A DNA stretch of 64,000 nt, taken from assembly GCA_023853785.1 (NCBI GenBank), contig JAJIRX010000032.1, forward strand, positions 496,001-560,000. Direction: 5' to 3'. Source of the DNA: Psilocybe azurescens (lineage: Eukaryota > Basidiomycota > Agaricomycetes > Agaricales > Agrocybaceae). Each line of letters starts with the position of its first letter. Position 1 is the first letter of the stretch. Made by a program: the position numbers and the translations under genes. Positions 44,094 through 56,252 of the stretch are shown piece after piece. Under the pieces are notes generated by a model. The model was not told the origin of the DNA. It saw nothing but the letters and a program-made list of their open reading frames with translations, and did no database searches.

Positions 44094-46299
44094 ATGAAAA
44101 TCACCCAAAAGATCGAACAATCCACTAAGAACGACAAAATATGGTGGTCGTTCGAGTACTTTCCTCCCCGGACTGCTCAGGTTCATTTTTTCCCGTCCTC
44201 ATCTATGCTTATATGGCTTACTTGCATATCATCAGGGATTGCAAAATCTTCTAGATCGTATAGAGCGCATGAGAGCATTAGGGCCTGAGTTCATAGACAT
44301 TACATGGTGCGTGGAGATGCGATGACCCCATCTTTCAAAGCTCATATTGAATAGGAATGCTGGCGGCAGAACCTCTGATCTAACGTCTGAGATGGTTAAA
44401 ACATGTCAGGGTCTGATTGGTATCGAGACATGTATGCATCTTACATGCACCAATATGCCGAAGGAAAAGGTCGACATAGCTTTGCGGGTATGTGTGTCGT
44501 ATCGTGTAAACCTGGATCTCTCTGACCTTCGATCCGATCCTATAGGACGCTAAACAAAGCGGCTGTAGGAACGTCCTAGCTCTTCGGGGCGACCCGCCTA
44601 TGGGCAAGGAAGAATGGGAAGCGGTCGATGATGGCTTCGTTCATGGCATAGATCTCGTCAAACATATCCGGCGTGAATACGGCGACTACTTCGACATTGC
44701 GGTGGCTGGTTTCCCAGAACACATGTCACTTTCTCAGGAAGAATGCGACCGGGAGATCTCCTATTTAAAACAAAAGATCGATGCTGGTGTCAGCTTCATC
44801 TTCACGCAGATGTTCTACGACGTAGATCTGTTCATTAACTGGGTGAAGGCCATTCGTGCTGCCGGTATCACTATTCCAATTGTCCCTGGAATTGCCCCAA
44901 TCCAAACCTGGAACGGTTTCCAGCGGGCTACAAATTTAGCGAAGATCACCATCCCAAAGCTCTTCCTTGACGCGCTGGAACCCGTCAAGAACAACGACGA
45001 GAAGGTTCGAGAGATCGGCACACGACTAGTCGCTGACATGTGCCGCAAAATCCTGGACGCTGATATCGGTGTCCGCGGGCTCCATTTTTATACTATGAAT
45101 CTGGAGAAGGGCACTAAGATGCTGCTTGAGGAGCTAAATTTAGTGCCCAGAATTGAAACCATCAAACCTCTACCTTGGAGACAGGTAAGCATTATTTCTT
45201 GAAGCTCTTCAGACATATTTAAACCTTTGATCACAGTCTCTCACACCTAATCGACGTCAAGAGACCATTCGTCCGATATTCTGGGCGAACAGAACAAAGT
45301 CCTATATCTCGAGAACCGAAAATTGGGATGAGTATCCTAACGGTCGTTTTGGAGACTCTCGTAGTCCTGCATACGGTGAACTGGACGGATATGGCGTCTG
45401 GATCAAGCAAACAGTAAGTTCGTCGAATCTATATCCCCCTTTAGTTTGCTCATATCTCATTCTTTTTCTTTTTTTTTAGAAGGAAGATGCGCTCAAGCTC
45501 TGGGGAAATCCAATCACGTTTGCTGATATCTCAGCATTATTCACCAAATTCTGTACTTCGGAGCTGAAAGCATTGCCATGGTCAGACCAAGAGGCTTCAA
45601 TCGAGACTTCCGTCATCTCGAAGCAACTGGGCCAAATCAATGAACTCGGATTCTTGACCATCAACTCCCAGCCGGCCGTCAACGGTGCGAGAAGCGATGA
45701 CAAAGTATTTGGATGGGGCCCTAGTAATGGATATGTCTATCAAAAGGTAAGTAACTGAGTTTTCCTCCACAAGCAACGGGACTATGCTAACATGGGAGCT
45801 TAACTTTAAGGCTTACCTTGAATTCTTTGTCAACCCCACCCTCCTTTCGCTGCTTCTCACGCAGATCGAACGAGATAGCAATATCACGTACTACGTGATC
45901 AACAAACGAGGTGATTTGCGCACAAACACGCACTCGGATGGGCCCAACGCCGTCACATGGGGCGTTTTCCCTGGTAAAGAAATCATTCAGCCTACTATCG
46001 TAGAGGCAGTGAGTTTCATGGCCTGGAAGGTTGGTTATCTCCTAAACCCTTTCATATCTATTGATCCTGATCTGTATAAAAAGGATGAAGCCTTTGAGCT
46101 GGGCTCCCAATGGGCCAAACTATATGAACACGAGTCGCCGTCTAATAAGCTCATCTCCGAATTCATGGAAACTTCGTTCCTAGTTAACGTCGTCCACAAC
46201 GACTTCCACGACCCGGATGCAATCTTCAGACCTTTTTACAAAGCTGGAGCTGAATATCTTTCATTGAAGTCCAATTCGACCGCCGTCAACGGACATTAA
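44094..46299 (+). CDS. MET13: Methylenetetrahydrofolate reductase
   Basis: Reduces 5,10-methylene-THF to 5-methyl-THF for methionine synthesis, using FAD and NAD(P)H. The start at 44094 gives [20 protein letters not shown], continuing EYFPPRTAQ; next are [100 protein letters not shown] and [20 protein letters not shown], all catalytic-barrel landmarks. The C-terminal regulatory domain holds [59 protein letters not shown], NEFxxFGWGP-type [14 protein letters not shown] and [19 protein letters not shown]. An intron of 54 nt (46030-46083) is free of stops and in frame; removing it joins FMAWK to [13 protein letters not shown] as in other species. Introns elsewhere at about 44180-44236, 44305-44354, 44489-44544, 45185-45237, 45415-45479 and 45747-45812. 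Whether it is the MET12 or MET13 type is uncertain. Confidence 0.95.
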
Positions 46300-46636
46300 A
46301 ATCATGGCATCCACGACCATCACCACTCATCCTTGCTCTCTCAACTGTCCTTTCTCTCTCATTTCTCAGTCTCGGGTTCAACCCCCGTTGATCTGACTGT
46401 AGCCATGACCATGGGTCACCACCACCTCTCTCTCCTTTTCTTTGTACTCACATTGCATTCTTCGCGGTATTGCGAACTCATCATGACTTTACTCATACTC
46501 ATATACTCTGCATCAACTGCATTTATCATATAGATATCCCACGCGTCATCTGGCATTAGTTACATATTGGAATTATACATCTTAAAAACTGTCTTCGCTT
46601 TCACTGGCTATGGTCTGGTGGGAGATATTTCATAAT

Positions 46637-49582
46637 TTACATCAATTCAGAAAAGAAGAAATCGTTGTTCATTGGCGGCGGACCAGCAACAAGACCACTC
46701 GGGATTTCGACCATTTCTCCGGACAGATCTGCAACAAGAAAAAAGGTTGGATGACGATTGCTGGCACTGGAGAAAGTACTGACCAAGTAATTTAATCTTC
46801 AAACCTATCTCCGTGAGAGCCTGAACAAACCCTGCGGTCTCTTTGGATGATACGTGACCTCCATCTCTCCTCAACATGTTCAAACCATCAGTCCAGTCGG
46901 CCCAGCGCGACTGGTCAGGGGCAATCTGATCTGCCAGAGAGCCTTCGTGGGCACTAAGAAGTGAAAAGGATAGGGGAGATGGTACAAGACCCGAGGTTGG
47001 AGGTAGGTCATTCTGGTCGCGCAGAACATTGGGAGGAGGGGCACAAGTTCCTGTTGCGATTTCGCTTATCATAGACATATCGATCCTCTCAGGCAGATCC
47101 TCGAGGCCGTTGCGCACAGGGAACTTGACTGCACTGTCGACATAATGCAAATATTTAAGACCACTATCCTAAATACTAGTCAATATAATCACTCAAGGAA
47201 GAAGTTTTGATTTGATTTACCAGTCTCATAAAGCGCCACGGTCGGCCAGGCCTTCGTATCGCTTCGCGCGGTGATGATGCAGGAAGTGCATTAACAAACC
47301 AAGCACCCTGCAATAGACATTGAATTCGTTGTTGCCGGACAAACTCGAAGGACTCTTTATAGAGTTTGGCTCGAAGATTTCTATTCGAGAATGAGCATTC
47401 GCGGATGGAGAAAGCTTTCAGCGTACCGGACAGGAATCTTGCTCAACAAATCATCTTCTAGTTCTAGTTCTTTCATTTGACGATCTCTAACCGCGCGATA
47501 TTCGCACTCTATGAAATCGTGTTCGACTTCGTGCCAAGGACGGACATTTTCCCTTCGAAGAGCAACTTTGACCCTAGGGGGATAGTCAAAAGCGAACCGA
47601 CGTTGATGATGACGAGCAGTACATACTGACTGCGAACCAAGGCCGCCACCCGGGTAAAATCGTCAGCTGCGGCGCCACTCGCTCCACATGCGTATGAAGA
47701 AATGAGTGGCTAATGCGTGCACTTTCGGAAAGTCCAAAAAAAAGGGCTGGAACGTCGTTGATGTAGAATCTGATTGTTAAACCATTGATTAGAGAACACT
47801 GCATATAAGATGACAACTTACAACCAGGGGCAAATATTGCCCAATGTTCAGAAAGTAATTCGACGACTTCGTTAGAAGCCTTGCCAATCGGACATCTTCG
47901 ACTTTCTGGTCTGCTTAACTGTTCCAGCACGACCTGTACATCCCATCGTGACATGCAGTACGATCCAGAAATGATCTAAAATACATACCTTAGAGAAATC
48001 AGGATCACTTTCCACAAATTTCCTCTACGACCCAGAGAAAGTCAACGTAATAATTTACAACATTTAAGTTTCACCGCCTACCAAACAATATAAACCAAGT
48101 TGACCAACTTCACTGAACTCCTGAGATATATCTTCCGTTTCAAATCCAAGTTTCCTCCATTTCAAAACTTGGCCATGGTAATCGACTTCTTCATCAAGTT
48201 TGCTACAGGTCCAAATAACATGTAAGTCTTCAGCAGAGGTGTCATCATCTTCTGGATCAATTGGTGTCGTTTTCTTGCGATATGTAACTCGGACAATGTT
48301 GGCCTGGAAATCCAATATGCATGATGTCAAGTCCTCAATGGTGTGCAAGGACATTAGGCGCTGACAATCAAATGAGAATGCCATCATGAATCAAAGGTAG
48401 TTGAAGGCTGACCACGACGGCCTTCCTAACGTTCAGTCTTTCTAATTCCTTGATGAACTCCTCCCATCTTGCATCACTTGCGTGAGCGAGTAACGAGTTG
48501 ATAAGCATCATACTATAGCAAACGGGTCAATTTGACGGGCACATATTATAACCAAACAAAAGAACATGCCTATACTGAGCCATGGCCATATCTGCGCTTC
48601 CCAGACGATTGACAACAGTTTCAAGCAACCCACGTTCTTTTCTCATTTGTTCGAAAACCACTTGAAATCCATAGCGATAAACAGAGCCCGGTTGAGGAGC
48701 TGGTGGCCCTCGACTCGATCCTGCTTGCTGCGTCCCTGGAACACTACTAGGATCTGCCTCTACCAACTTCTTCAGGATAGCAGTGGCTGGCCTGCAAACA
48801 TTTATCAAGGACTGTGGCGACGACAGAATCTCCACGACCCTCAAGATGAAATCATCCGATAGACTTGCCCAGCCATATTCCAGCTCCATAAGGTTTTGCA
48901 TTGCCGTGAGCGCGTACTGAGGATTATGGAGAATTATGTTAATGTCACGCCTGTCATTAGCAGGATTAGCCATACGCACTGCAAGAGTATTTCCTGTGCT
49001 TGTGAATATGACGTCGACGAGCTCTCTTAAACCGTTATGATCTAAAAATTCACGGGCAAATGCCTCTTCCTAAGACTTCTGTCAGGTCAGTAGCCTGCAT
49101 GGCGCAATAAAATACTCACTCGAATGAACTTTTGCAACGAAAAGAGTGTCAACCTGAAGTTTTTGTCATTCTTGTTCGTCAGTTTCTCTGCTGTTTCCCT
49201 TGCCTCCCTCGCAGGAGCGTTCACGAGTCTGTGCTAAATGCTCAATGCACGGGTCATAAATGACTATGCAATACACTCACTTCAGATTGACTTTATTCCT
49301 GATCTTCTTTCTCAAATTATCATTTGTCACCAATTCGTCCATATCATCCCTTAATGCGAAATGTTGATATGGCTCTTTGATCTTCAGATTAATGCAAAGT
49401 TGTTTCATGACATCGTCCACTGTGAGGGTTGGATCGATACGGGTGCGAACAGTTAAGCCGTCACCCGTAGTAACATTATTTGTGGGTACCAATGCGCCAG
49501 CTTTCGCCTGAGTGCCATTTCCAGAAGTCGACGGTCCCACAGAACTTCGCGTTCCGGACGGATTGTGACCTGAGGTCGACAT
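46637..49582 (-). CDS. ELMO-family protein (ELMO/CED-12-like)
   Basis: The start at 49582 gives MSTSGHNPSGTRSSVGPSTS. A Ras-binding/armadillo-type N-terminal half follows: MKQLCINLKIKEPYQHFALR, LVNAPAREARETAEKLTNKN, LTLFSLQKFIR, FLDHNGLRELVDVIFTSTGN, LTAMQNLMELEYGWASLSDD, and EIFVVxx-type MLINSLLAHASDARWEEFIK. Then comes the ELMO segment: FVESDPDFSKVVLEQLSRPE. After it, a PH-like end includes ALPASSPREAIRRPGRPWRF, KYLHYVDSAVKFPVRNGLED, WADWTDGLNMLRRDGGHVSS, TAGFVQALTEIGLKIKLLDL and SGEMVEIPSGLVAGPPPMNN, to a stop at 46637. In animals and Dictyostelium, ELMO binds DOCK proteins to activate Rac. Fungal ELMO proteins are less studied, so a role in Rac-dependent polarity is inference. Many short introns; some middle exons near 47590-47790 remain uncertain. 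Confidence 0.82.
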
Positions 49583-50887
49583 GATTCAGAAGATAGTTAA
49601 CTGGAGTAGTTCCAGATGTGGTTTGGCGAAAAGAAAGCAATAATAGCTAAAGAAAGGCCGAGATACAGGTAGGATACATGATTTCTAACGTGTCTGCTCC
49701 CAATCATACAATATTCTAGACTCACTATCACTAAACTCGCGCCACGTATATTGCTGATTATGTAGGTGTATAAGATGGTCGGATCTAGGGAAAATTTGAG
49801 TCAGCATGAAGATTACAACAGTTGCAGTTGGTCAAAAGATAGGTCAGTCAAGCAAGATGGCGTCTTGTGCATCAGTTCATAGGAACAGATACTCCGACTG
49901 ACGTGCAAATGTCGATACTAGTTCATCGTCCCAATAACCGTTCCGCTAGAGACAAACTCACGGGTATAGGTGTCTCTATGTAAAAAAAAAATCAAGGTAT
50001 ATAGGCAGTTCTTCTGATATACCTGCGTTGCAATAGAGAAAGAAGGGTTGGAATGGGAGAACCTGGTCAGAAACAGAAAAGAAAATCAAGCGAGGTCATT
50101 CATCTGCGACTGACTGTGGGAACATATATATCACGTGGTACGCAAACGGTACGTACGGGGTTTTTGCCGTTCTCCTAAAACAGTGTAAGAAAGTTCTTAT
50201 GTAATTTTCGGCGTTTCAGATGTCATCGCGTCGGGACTGATATTTTACGACGTTTTATAACCCAGGGATATTTAACTCGAAAGAGCGGACTTCCGTCCGC
50301 TATTACTTCGCCGAAGGAAATTATACTACGGCATGATATTTTAGTATTTATTACAAATTGCCAACAGTGGAATCCTTATCTACTATAACGAATTTCATAC
50401 ATGCAAAATACCCTGCCTTCGGCAGGTAACTGGCTCAATGAACACCGCATAAAGCTTTTGCCTTGCGTGGCAAGTTCTCCTTGAGTCAGATGAGTGAAAG
50501 TACCTTACATAATCATTAAGATCTTCCACATATATGTATGGCTTTGAGCTCTTCCCAAAAATTATGTGTATTTAACTTGTGACTTCATAAAAGTTTCTTT
50601 TCCCCAACAGCCTCTTTCTCCATATTTTCAAAGTCCGAAGATTACTACATAACAACTTTCTGACGTGGTTTGGTAGCGCAGCTACAGAATCAGGGCGTAT
50701 TGGAGAAAAAGTTCGATAGCGCTGGTCGTTATTGATAACTGGGCATATTTCACACACACAAGGGACCTTCAAGGACGTGCCAGCCGTGATAAATCTGCGA
50801 ATTAAACGTTATTTCACTCAATGTTCGACTGAAGAATGACTTCTTTTATTTATTCCGTTATTCTTGCATCCGAAATTGTAGCTATTC
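49583..50887. other. Intergenic stretch without a supported gene
   Basis: AT-rich sequence between the ELMO gene start and the aminopeptidase stop. A 66-codon minus-strand open frame at 50572-50772 has no domain. I see no repeats or RNA gene. Confidence 0.5.
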
Positions 50888-52312
50888 CTAGATGGCTAGT
50901 TCGTATACAAATGCGACAGCGATCTTGGCGAACTCGAGCGAGTGAGCCCACGAAAATCCAGATACACTGGTTGTATCGCCTGCTTTATGGATGTTAGGGT
51001 TGTCGTTACCGGTAATCGCTTCGTAAGGGAAAGCTGCAGGGAAACCCGCTTTATACCAGCTAGCATGATCGGAGCAAGCATATCCGCACTGTATAATGAT
51101 TAGATGAATTGCTTCAAGTGGATGTGGGGGAAGGCTACACTCACAGGAATATCCATGGCCCAGGGAATTCTGGAATAGGCGGTGATAAGTGTCTTCAGGA
51201 ACGTGTTTAAATTTGTGTCTATGTAATCTGCCTGGAGAGCCATGACTTCATTGGTGCCCGGTTTGAAGCTTCGATTTTAAATAGATATAAAATTTTTAAT
51301 TACAAAATGCAACTTACTAGCCTGACATATCCAGTTGCATGAAGGCCTTGACATTGACGCCAGAGCTCTTGTATTTGGTTGCAATAGCCTGAGAACCAAG
51401 GAGACCGACTTCCTCCGCTGCGTACCAGTGGAACTCCACCGGGTTCGTTGGTTTAAACCCAGCTGCAAGTAAAACTCTGAAAGCCTCGATCAGATTGACA
51501 GATCCCGTGCCATCGTCGTCGGCTCCAGGTGCACGTCCACTGGTGGGACTGCTCAAATTAATGGAATCCATGTGGGCTCCAAGAATGGTGACCGCACCAG
51601 CGGCATTGGTACCGGGTATCTTTGCGATGATAGAAGATTGCACATAGCTATGGGCGTAAAGGCTGACGGTCACGTCTGGTCGTGAATAGGTAGCGATATA
51701 CTGAGATAGTCATGTTAGCAATCGAAGTCGCGTTAGAGCACTTGTAAACACAGCTTACACCGGCTATCCTATCCTTGATCCATGTGCTTGCAGATGCACC
51801 AGTGGCAGCTTTGTAATAACGGTTATTGAAAGCGGCAAGAGTGTTGAGATTCGATTGCATGTTGGTAGTAGACACCGTGGCAAGTATAGGATTCACCGCC
51901 GATTGATATGCCGGCCCCGTTGGGACTGCATTTGATTGATAAGTCATAATCGAAAAATAAGAAACGCAAATCTAGTCGCTCACAAGCAAGAGCCGCTACT
52001 TTGACTTTGATCTCGTTAGAAGAATATTTTTGTTCATCTTCATAAACCTCAGTGATATCGAACTATGAGGCGACACCAGTTTGATTGTACATCAGGACGC
52101 TGGAAAAGAAAACGTACAAATTTGACACCAGCTCTGAGAAGATCAAACACTTCATTTTCGGTCTTCCAGACAGGCTCTGTGCCTTCAGCAAGGGACAAAA
52201 GGCGCAATCCTTTAGCTACATTGCTCTTGATGTCCGCAGGTCGGATTGGGCTCGCATTGACGACCAGAGACAAGGCGGACAGCAGCAGAGACAGCGCGGC
52301 GGGGAAATGCAT
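50888..52312 (-). CDS. Secreted M28 zinc aminopeptidase (leucyl-type)
   Basis: The start at 52312 gives a signal peptide, MHFPAALSLLLSALSLVVNA, followed by SPIRPADIKSNVAKGLRLLS. A propeptide-like region precedes the M28 catalytic domain: SSIIAKIPGT, ILGAHMDSINLSSPTSGRAP with the first zinc-binding His and Asp, GADDDGTGSVNLIEAFRVLL with the bridging Asp, NPVEFHWYAAEEVGLLGSQA with the catalytic and binding Glu pair, KAFMQLDMSGYFKPGT, and CGYACSDHASWYKAGFPAAF with the last His. It ends SLEFAKIAVAFVYELAI (stop 50888-50890). The pattern is that of fungal LAP1-type exopeptidases, which remove N-terminal residues from peptides outside the cell for nitrogen supply. Five to six exons, all in frame. 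Confidence 0.93.
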
Positions 52313-53460
52313 CTTTGTCGATGGCTTTGAAAGTGCGACTCTAGGCTTTATATATCATCGGTTGTGCCATGATAATAAGAATTATATTGCGCGAATACCT
52401 CCGAGATAACGACAACTACCGCCATGCAGTGGTTCAGTTGGAAGAGTTGTTGCCATTTGGACACTCAAGCCAAGCGTAAAAGTCTATCATGGGCAATACA
52501 TACAAGTCGAACGCGACAGACGGCACGCGATAGCGTTGATCATAAGGCCCATGGCCCAAATGGGTGACAAACACTGCAGTGAGCCATAATGTACCCAAAA
52601 TCCCAAAGATCATCGGCTGCTGTAAGCATGGCAAAGTCTGGCAAAGTGCGTCTATCGTTCCCAGTCCACAAACGCACAAGGAATCGGAATAACCTATGCC
52701 GCCCAGGTGACGCTGAATAGCACGCTGCTGCAAACAGTAGTACTCCTCTGTTCAAAATGACCACTAGACGCAAACCCGATAAGCTACTTCAATGGCCACA
52801 AGCTGGATTAATGCGCCGTGTCACCAGTGAACCATGGAGAATTTGAGGCGTTGGACTGGTACTAGAAAACCGTATAAGCAGCTCGCGACAGAGTCAAAGA
52901 GTGGAATGAGATAAGACATTGGAGTTGCATGGGCAATAGATCCAATGAACACAAATTCCAGAAGCCGTTGAGTGAACACGCGCTTCTTTACCGTCTTGGC
53001 ACAGCATTGAATTCCCGTCACGCGCTGACCAGCTTACGTCGATCCACACCACACGTAGGATGACCGTACACTGGGGAACTTGGAATTTTTCTTCCCTAGT
53101 AACGATTTGTTGTGTGCGTCGCCGAGTATTGCAAGCAGTATCTGGTCAATTCAAGCCATCAAGGCCTTCAACTGCTGTGGGCAATCGGTGGGGCAATCGC
53201 TCGATGTCTGAGTCTACTTCAATGTCGGTCAGTTTGAGAACAACATAAAGTATGATTCTAGGCGTATTTGCGGAACCGAGAGTGCACACCACGTCAAGTT
53301 GCATCTACTACACTAGTAGCCTTGAACTAAGGCGGATAACCAATATGACACACCAGGCCGCGTTGAAATTGGCAGACAACCACTGAGGCAGTACATTTCA
53401 AGTCAGCCTCTGGGCTCTGGTTCTATAGTTCTGGAGTTCCTTCTTGGTGGCTGTCCTTCC
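52313..53460. other. Intergenic stretch with only weak open frames
   Basis: Minus-strand frames at 52434-53021 contain hydrophobic segments (LIPLFDSVASCLYGFLVPVQ; LVVILNRGVLLFAAACYSAS) but no conserved family, and I could not link them by splice sites. They may be a relic of a membrane protein. Nothing else is supported. Confidence 0.35.
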
Positions 53461-55495
53461 ATGGAGATCTCCTCATCTCATCGCAGGACACGTTGCGCTC
53501 GGATGCGGACGAGTCTCTCCGTTGGCTCCTTGGATCTGGACCTCCTGGTCAACACTCCTTTCGTTCATTCGCTAATGTCAGAATCGATCACTTTCTGCTC
53601 GCTTTCAAGCGCTTCGAGCGAATCACCAGACATTCCTCCTGTTTTTAATCTTCGCAGGTTGCCGACCTTTCAAATGATTGAGCTAGGCGACAAACTGAAA
53701 ATGTTTTCATCTCTGGGGATAGCACATTCAAAGGACGAATGTGGAAGAACGTTGGACGAGAAACGTGTTCTGATATCTACGCCTACCTTTCCTCGGCTTA
53801 GATCAATGCTTAAGGAGTGTCTGAGCATTTCGAAATGGGTCGTGAGCTGATATACTGTTTCAAATCTGACTTCTGCTTGTATTAATTGTTTGTTAAGGAA
53901 ACTTCTGCAGGATGGCAACCTCCTGGTCACATTCCATGGGAAAGTGTGAAGCATAGCGGCGCAGATACATGCTGGGTTCCTGAAGGGGCGATATTTTCTC
54001 CCGATTACTTTTCTATCGCCTTGTCGCAATCCCGTCGATCCTTTCGTGACGTTCAAACGCATTTGAAATTTTGCATGCCTTCGCCATATACTTCGTCTTT
54101 GGGCGAATGCATGTGCACAGATTCACCTGTGCTGCGTTCTTCGACCGGAGAACCAATGAATGTCGAACTACTGGAGATGATGCGCGAACTCAAGAGCATC
54201 AGATCGTTCTTTCAGAATTCGCAGGACGTATGCGAGCCCGATAATCTTTCGTTGCCGTCACTGGTAGTGTCAAACTCCCACTTCACGTTTCCGATACCCT
54301 TGGAATCTTCTAGCAGCATCTCACATTCTAGTTTGAATTCACTGGCAATCCGCAGGGGTCCGCCCACTTTATTATTGCCAAAGAGTAGGTTCGTGCAAGA
54401 AGTCTCCTATCCTGGAATTCCAACTGCATTTTTAAGGTCCCATTCACGATATTGTCCGAATTTCGAACGTTGCGATGTCCAGGAAAAACCATGCTTGGAA
54501 TTTGAGGAAATGATCAACAATCTTCATCTACAATGTTCCACGATGTCTTTGCAGACATCACCGATTGACACATCCTGGAACTCACGGTCAACTTCCGATT
54601 GTATTGATCGTTTAACGGAAACAGACAATGACGACTGGTCATTCGCAGATGAATTCTTAAATGATCACAAGCAGATATCATTGTCTCGCTTAACGACTGG
54701 CTCGAGAACTAGTCGTTATCATCGACACGCCCCTTCCTTTTCCCATAGTGCCTTGCGAGGCCACCGAAGTAGACTGCAGACAATCCATATGCCAGGGCGA
54801 AAGACCAGGGAACAGGGAACAAAGGAGTTAACCGATGCATCATCGACGACCACTAACTCTAGATCAGACGTGTGCCATACTGAATGTTTGCCACTACGCT
54901 CAGCTATGAAAAAAACCGTGTTACCAGCACGTTTGACGCCCTCGAAAAGTGTTCGCTTCTGCCTCACTCAGCAGGAACTTCAAAAGAACTTGCTTCGATG
55001 GAACCCATCGAAGAGAATATACCCGAGGAGGAGTTAGTGGCGATGCCCATATCACCTGCTAAACAAGAGTACAAAAAGGTATTCAAGCGCTTGCCCTCTA
55101 CTGCTGTTTTATCGAGGGATGATTCGAAGAGAAGTGCAAGTCGTGCCACTATGCCATCGAGTCGCCTACAAGGAGGAGCTCGATCTGCCACAACCGGCTC
55201 TACGCTTTGCCAGTCAATCTTAACAAAGGCTATGAGCAATTCCGAAAATACCAAATCCATTCCAACCGAAGCGAGGTCGCGTATTTCAATGCAATCGCTA
55301 GGTCGACATTCCCTGAGTCGCATTATCAAAGGGCCGATCTTCCCCGCAAGAGATAGACGCGCGACATTATCTTCCATGACCGTTATAACAAATGACGAAA
55401 ACTCTGCCAGGCGAGAAAGTGTGGCCTATGCATCCATTCGCAAGAAAAGTCGCATGCCAGTACCGCTTCGAAATATACTGACTCGTTTCAAGTAG
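53461..55495 (+). CDS. Large disordered orphan protein, unknown function
   Basis: The first exon starts MEISSSHRRTRCARMRTSLS and contains DLDLLVNTPFVHSLMSESIT and PTFPRLRSMLKECLSISKW. An intron of about 60 nt (53839-53898) leads to TSAGWQPPGHIPWESVKHSG, SRRSFRDVQTHLKFCMPSPY, a Ser-rich middle, SAMKKTVLPARLTPSKSVRF, then LASMEPIEENIPEEELVAMP, YKKVFKRLPSTAVLSRDDSK and RKKSRMPVPLRNILTRFK at the stop (55493-55495). No catalytic domain is visible. KSVRF fits the loose RVxF docking pattern for protein phosphatase 1, a weak hint only. The two halves of the second exon are in different frames; the change falls at an A4 run (54982-54985), and a fifth A would make QELQKELASMEPIEE continuous. I chose the first Met of the open frame; upstream exons are possible. 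Confidence 0.65.
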
Positions 55496-55581
55496 TAAAT
55501 TAGTAGTGTGTCATAAATAGGGATTTCGGTTCCGAAATCCCTCCTGTCGTTTATAACTCTATGGTAGTGGTCATGAATATC

Positions 55582-55664
55582 GGCCTGATGGTCTAGTAGT
55601 ATGATTCCTTGTTAGGGTCACACCGAAATCGAGGAGGTCCCGGGTTCAATTCCCGGTCAGGCCC
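55582..55664 (+). tRNA. tRNA-Pro(AGG) with an 11-nt intron
   Basis: The acceptor stem GGCCTGA (55582-55588) pairs with TCAGGCC (55657-55663). The anticodon stem CCTTG (55607-55611) pairs with CGAGG (55630-55634). The T arm is CCGGG-TTCAATT-CCCGG (55640-55656). The anticodon AGG is at 55614-55616, and an intron sits one base 3' of it (55618-55628), the canonical position. The sequence outside the intron resembles fungal tRNA-Pro closely. Lack of an internal CCA is normal for eukaryotes. Confidence 0.93.
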
Positions 55665-56252
55665 GTGTGGAACTTTTGCCATTACTTTGATGTTTATTTT
55701 ATTTGGCCTGTCTGCAACGTGTCTGTTTTGCTTAACACTGCTGGTGGGGACTATTTATGAGGACCTCCGAAAATTGTTCACTACTTGTTGAAATTTCCAT
55801 AATGGATTACAATAACACTAGATGTAGACTTTTGTACATCCTAAAAGGACGATTTAGGAGTCCTCCTGGATGGTCCCACCACCGCAGTATAAGTAACATA
55901 CAGTTTACGTTTGGTTTACGTACTCTTCGTGTGCATTGCTGTTCACCAAGTGTCGTTCGAGTCTTCAAGATACTATGATCTGAAAGTTAATCTACGCAAA
56001 TTTTTTGAAGTATGGAGCTCAGCTGTCAGTAAGTCATCGTTTCTGATGCTGGGATGGCGCTGATACTTTACATCAAATGAAGACTTTTCCGCCTATTTTC
56101 GATTCAGGCGGAGGTGGAGAAGACGAAATTTAAGCATATGATTGACTGGCGCCGTAAAGTAATAATAGCAAATCGAATGATTGATCAAACAAGCATATGT
56201 TAAGTGACACTGATAGTTTTTTTACCTTCGTCATCTCCGAAGTGGATAAATT

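Noticed and set aside
46333..46533. A 66-codon hydrophobic plus-strand frame just after MTHFR
   Set aside because: It lies in the 3' untranslated region, is short and CT-rich, and has no family features.
52425..52470. Possible tRNA (GTGGTTCAGTTGGAAGAG resembles a D arm)
   Set aside because: No matching acceptor stem, anticodon arm or T-loop follows.
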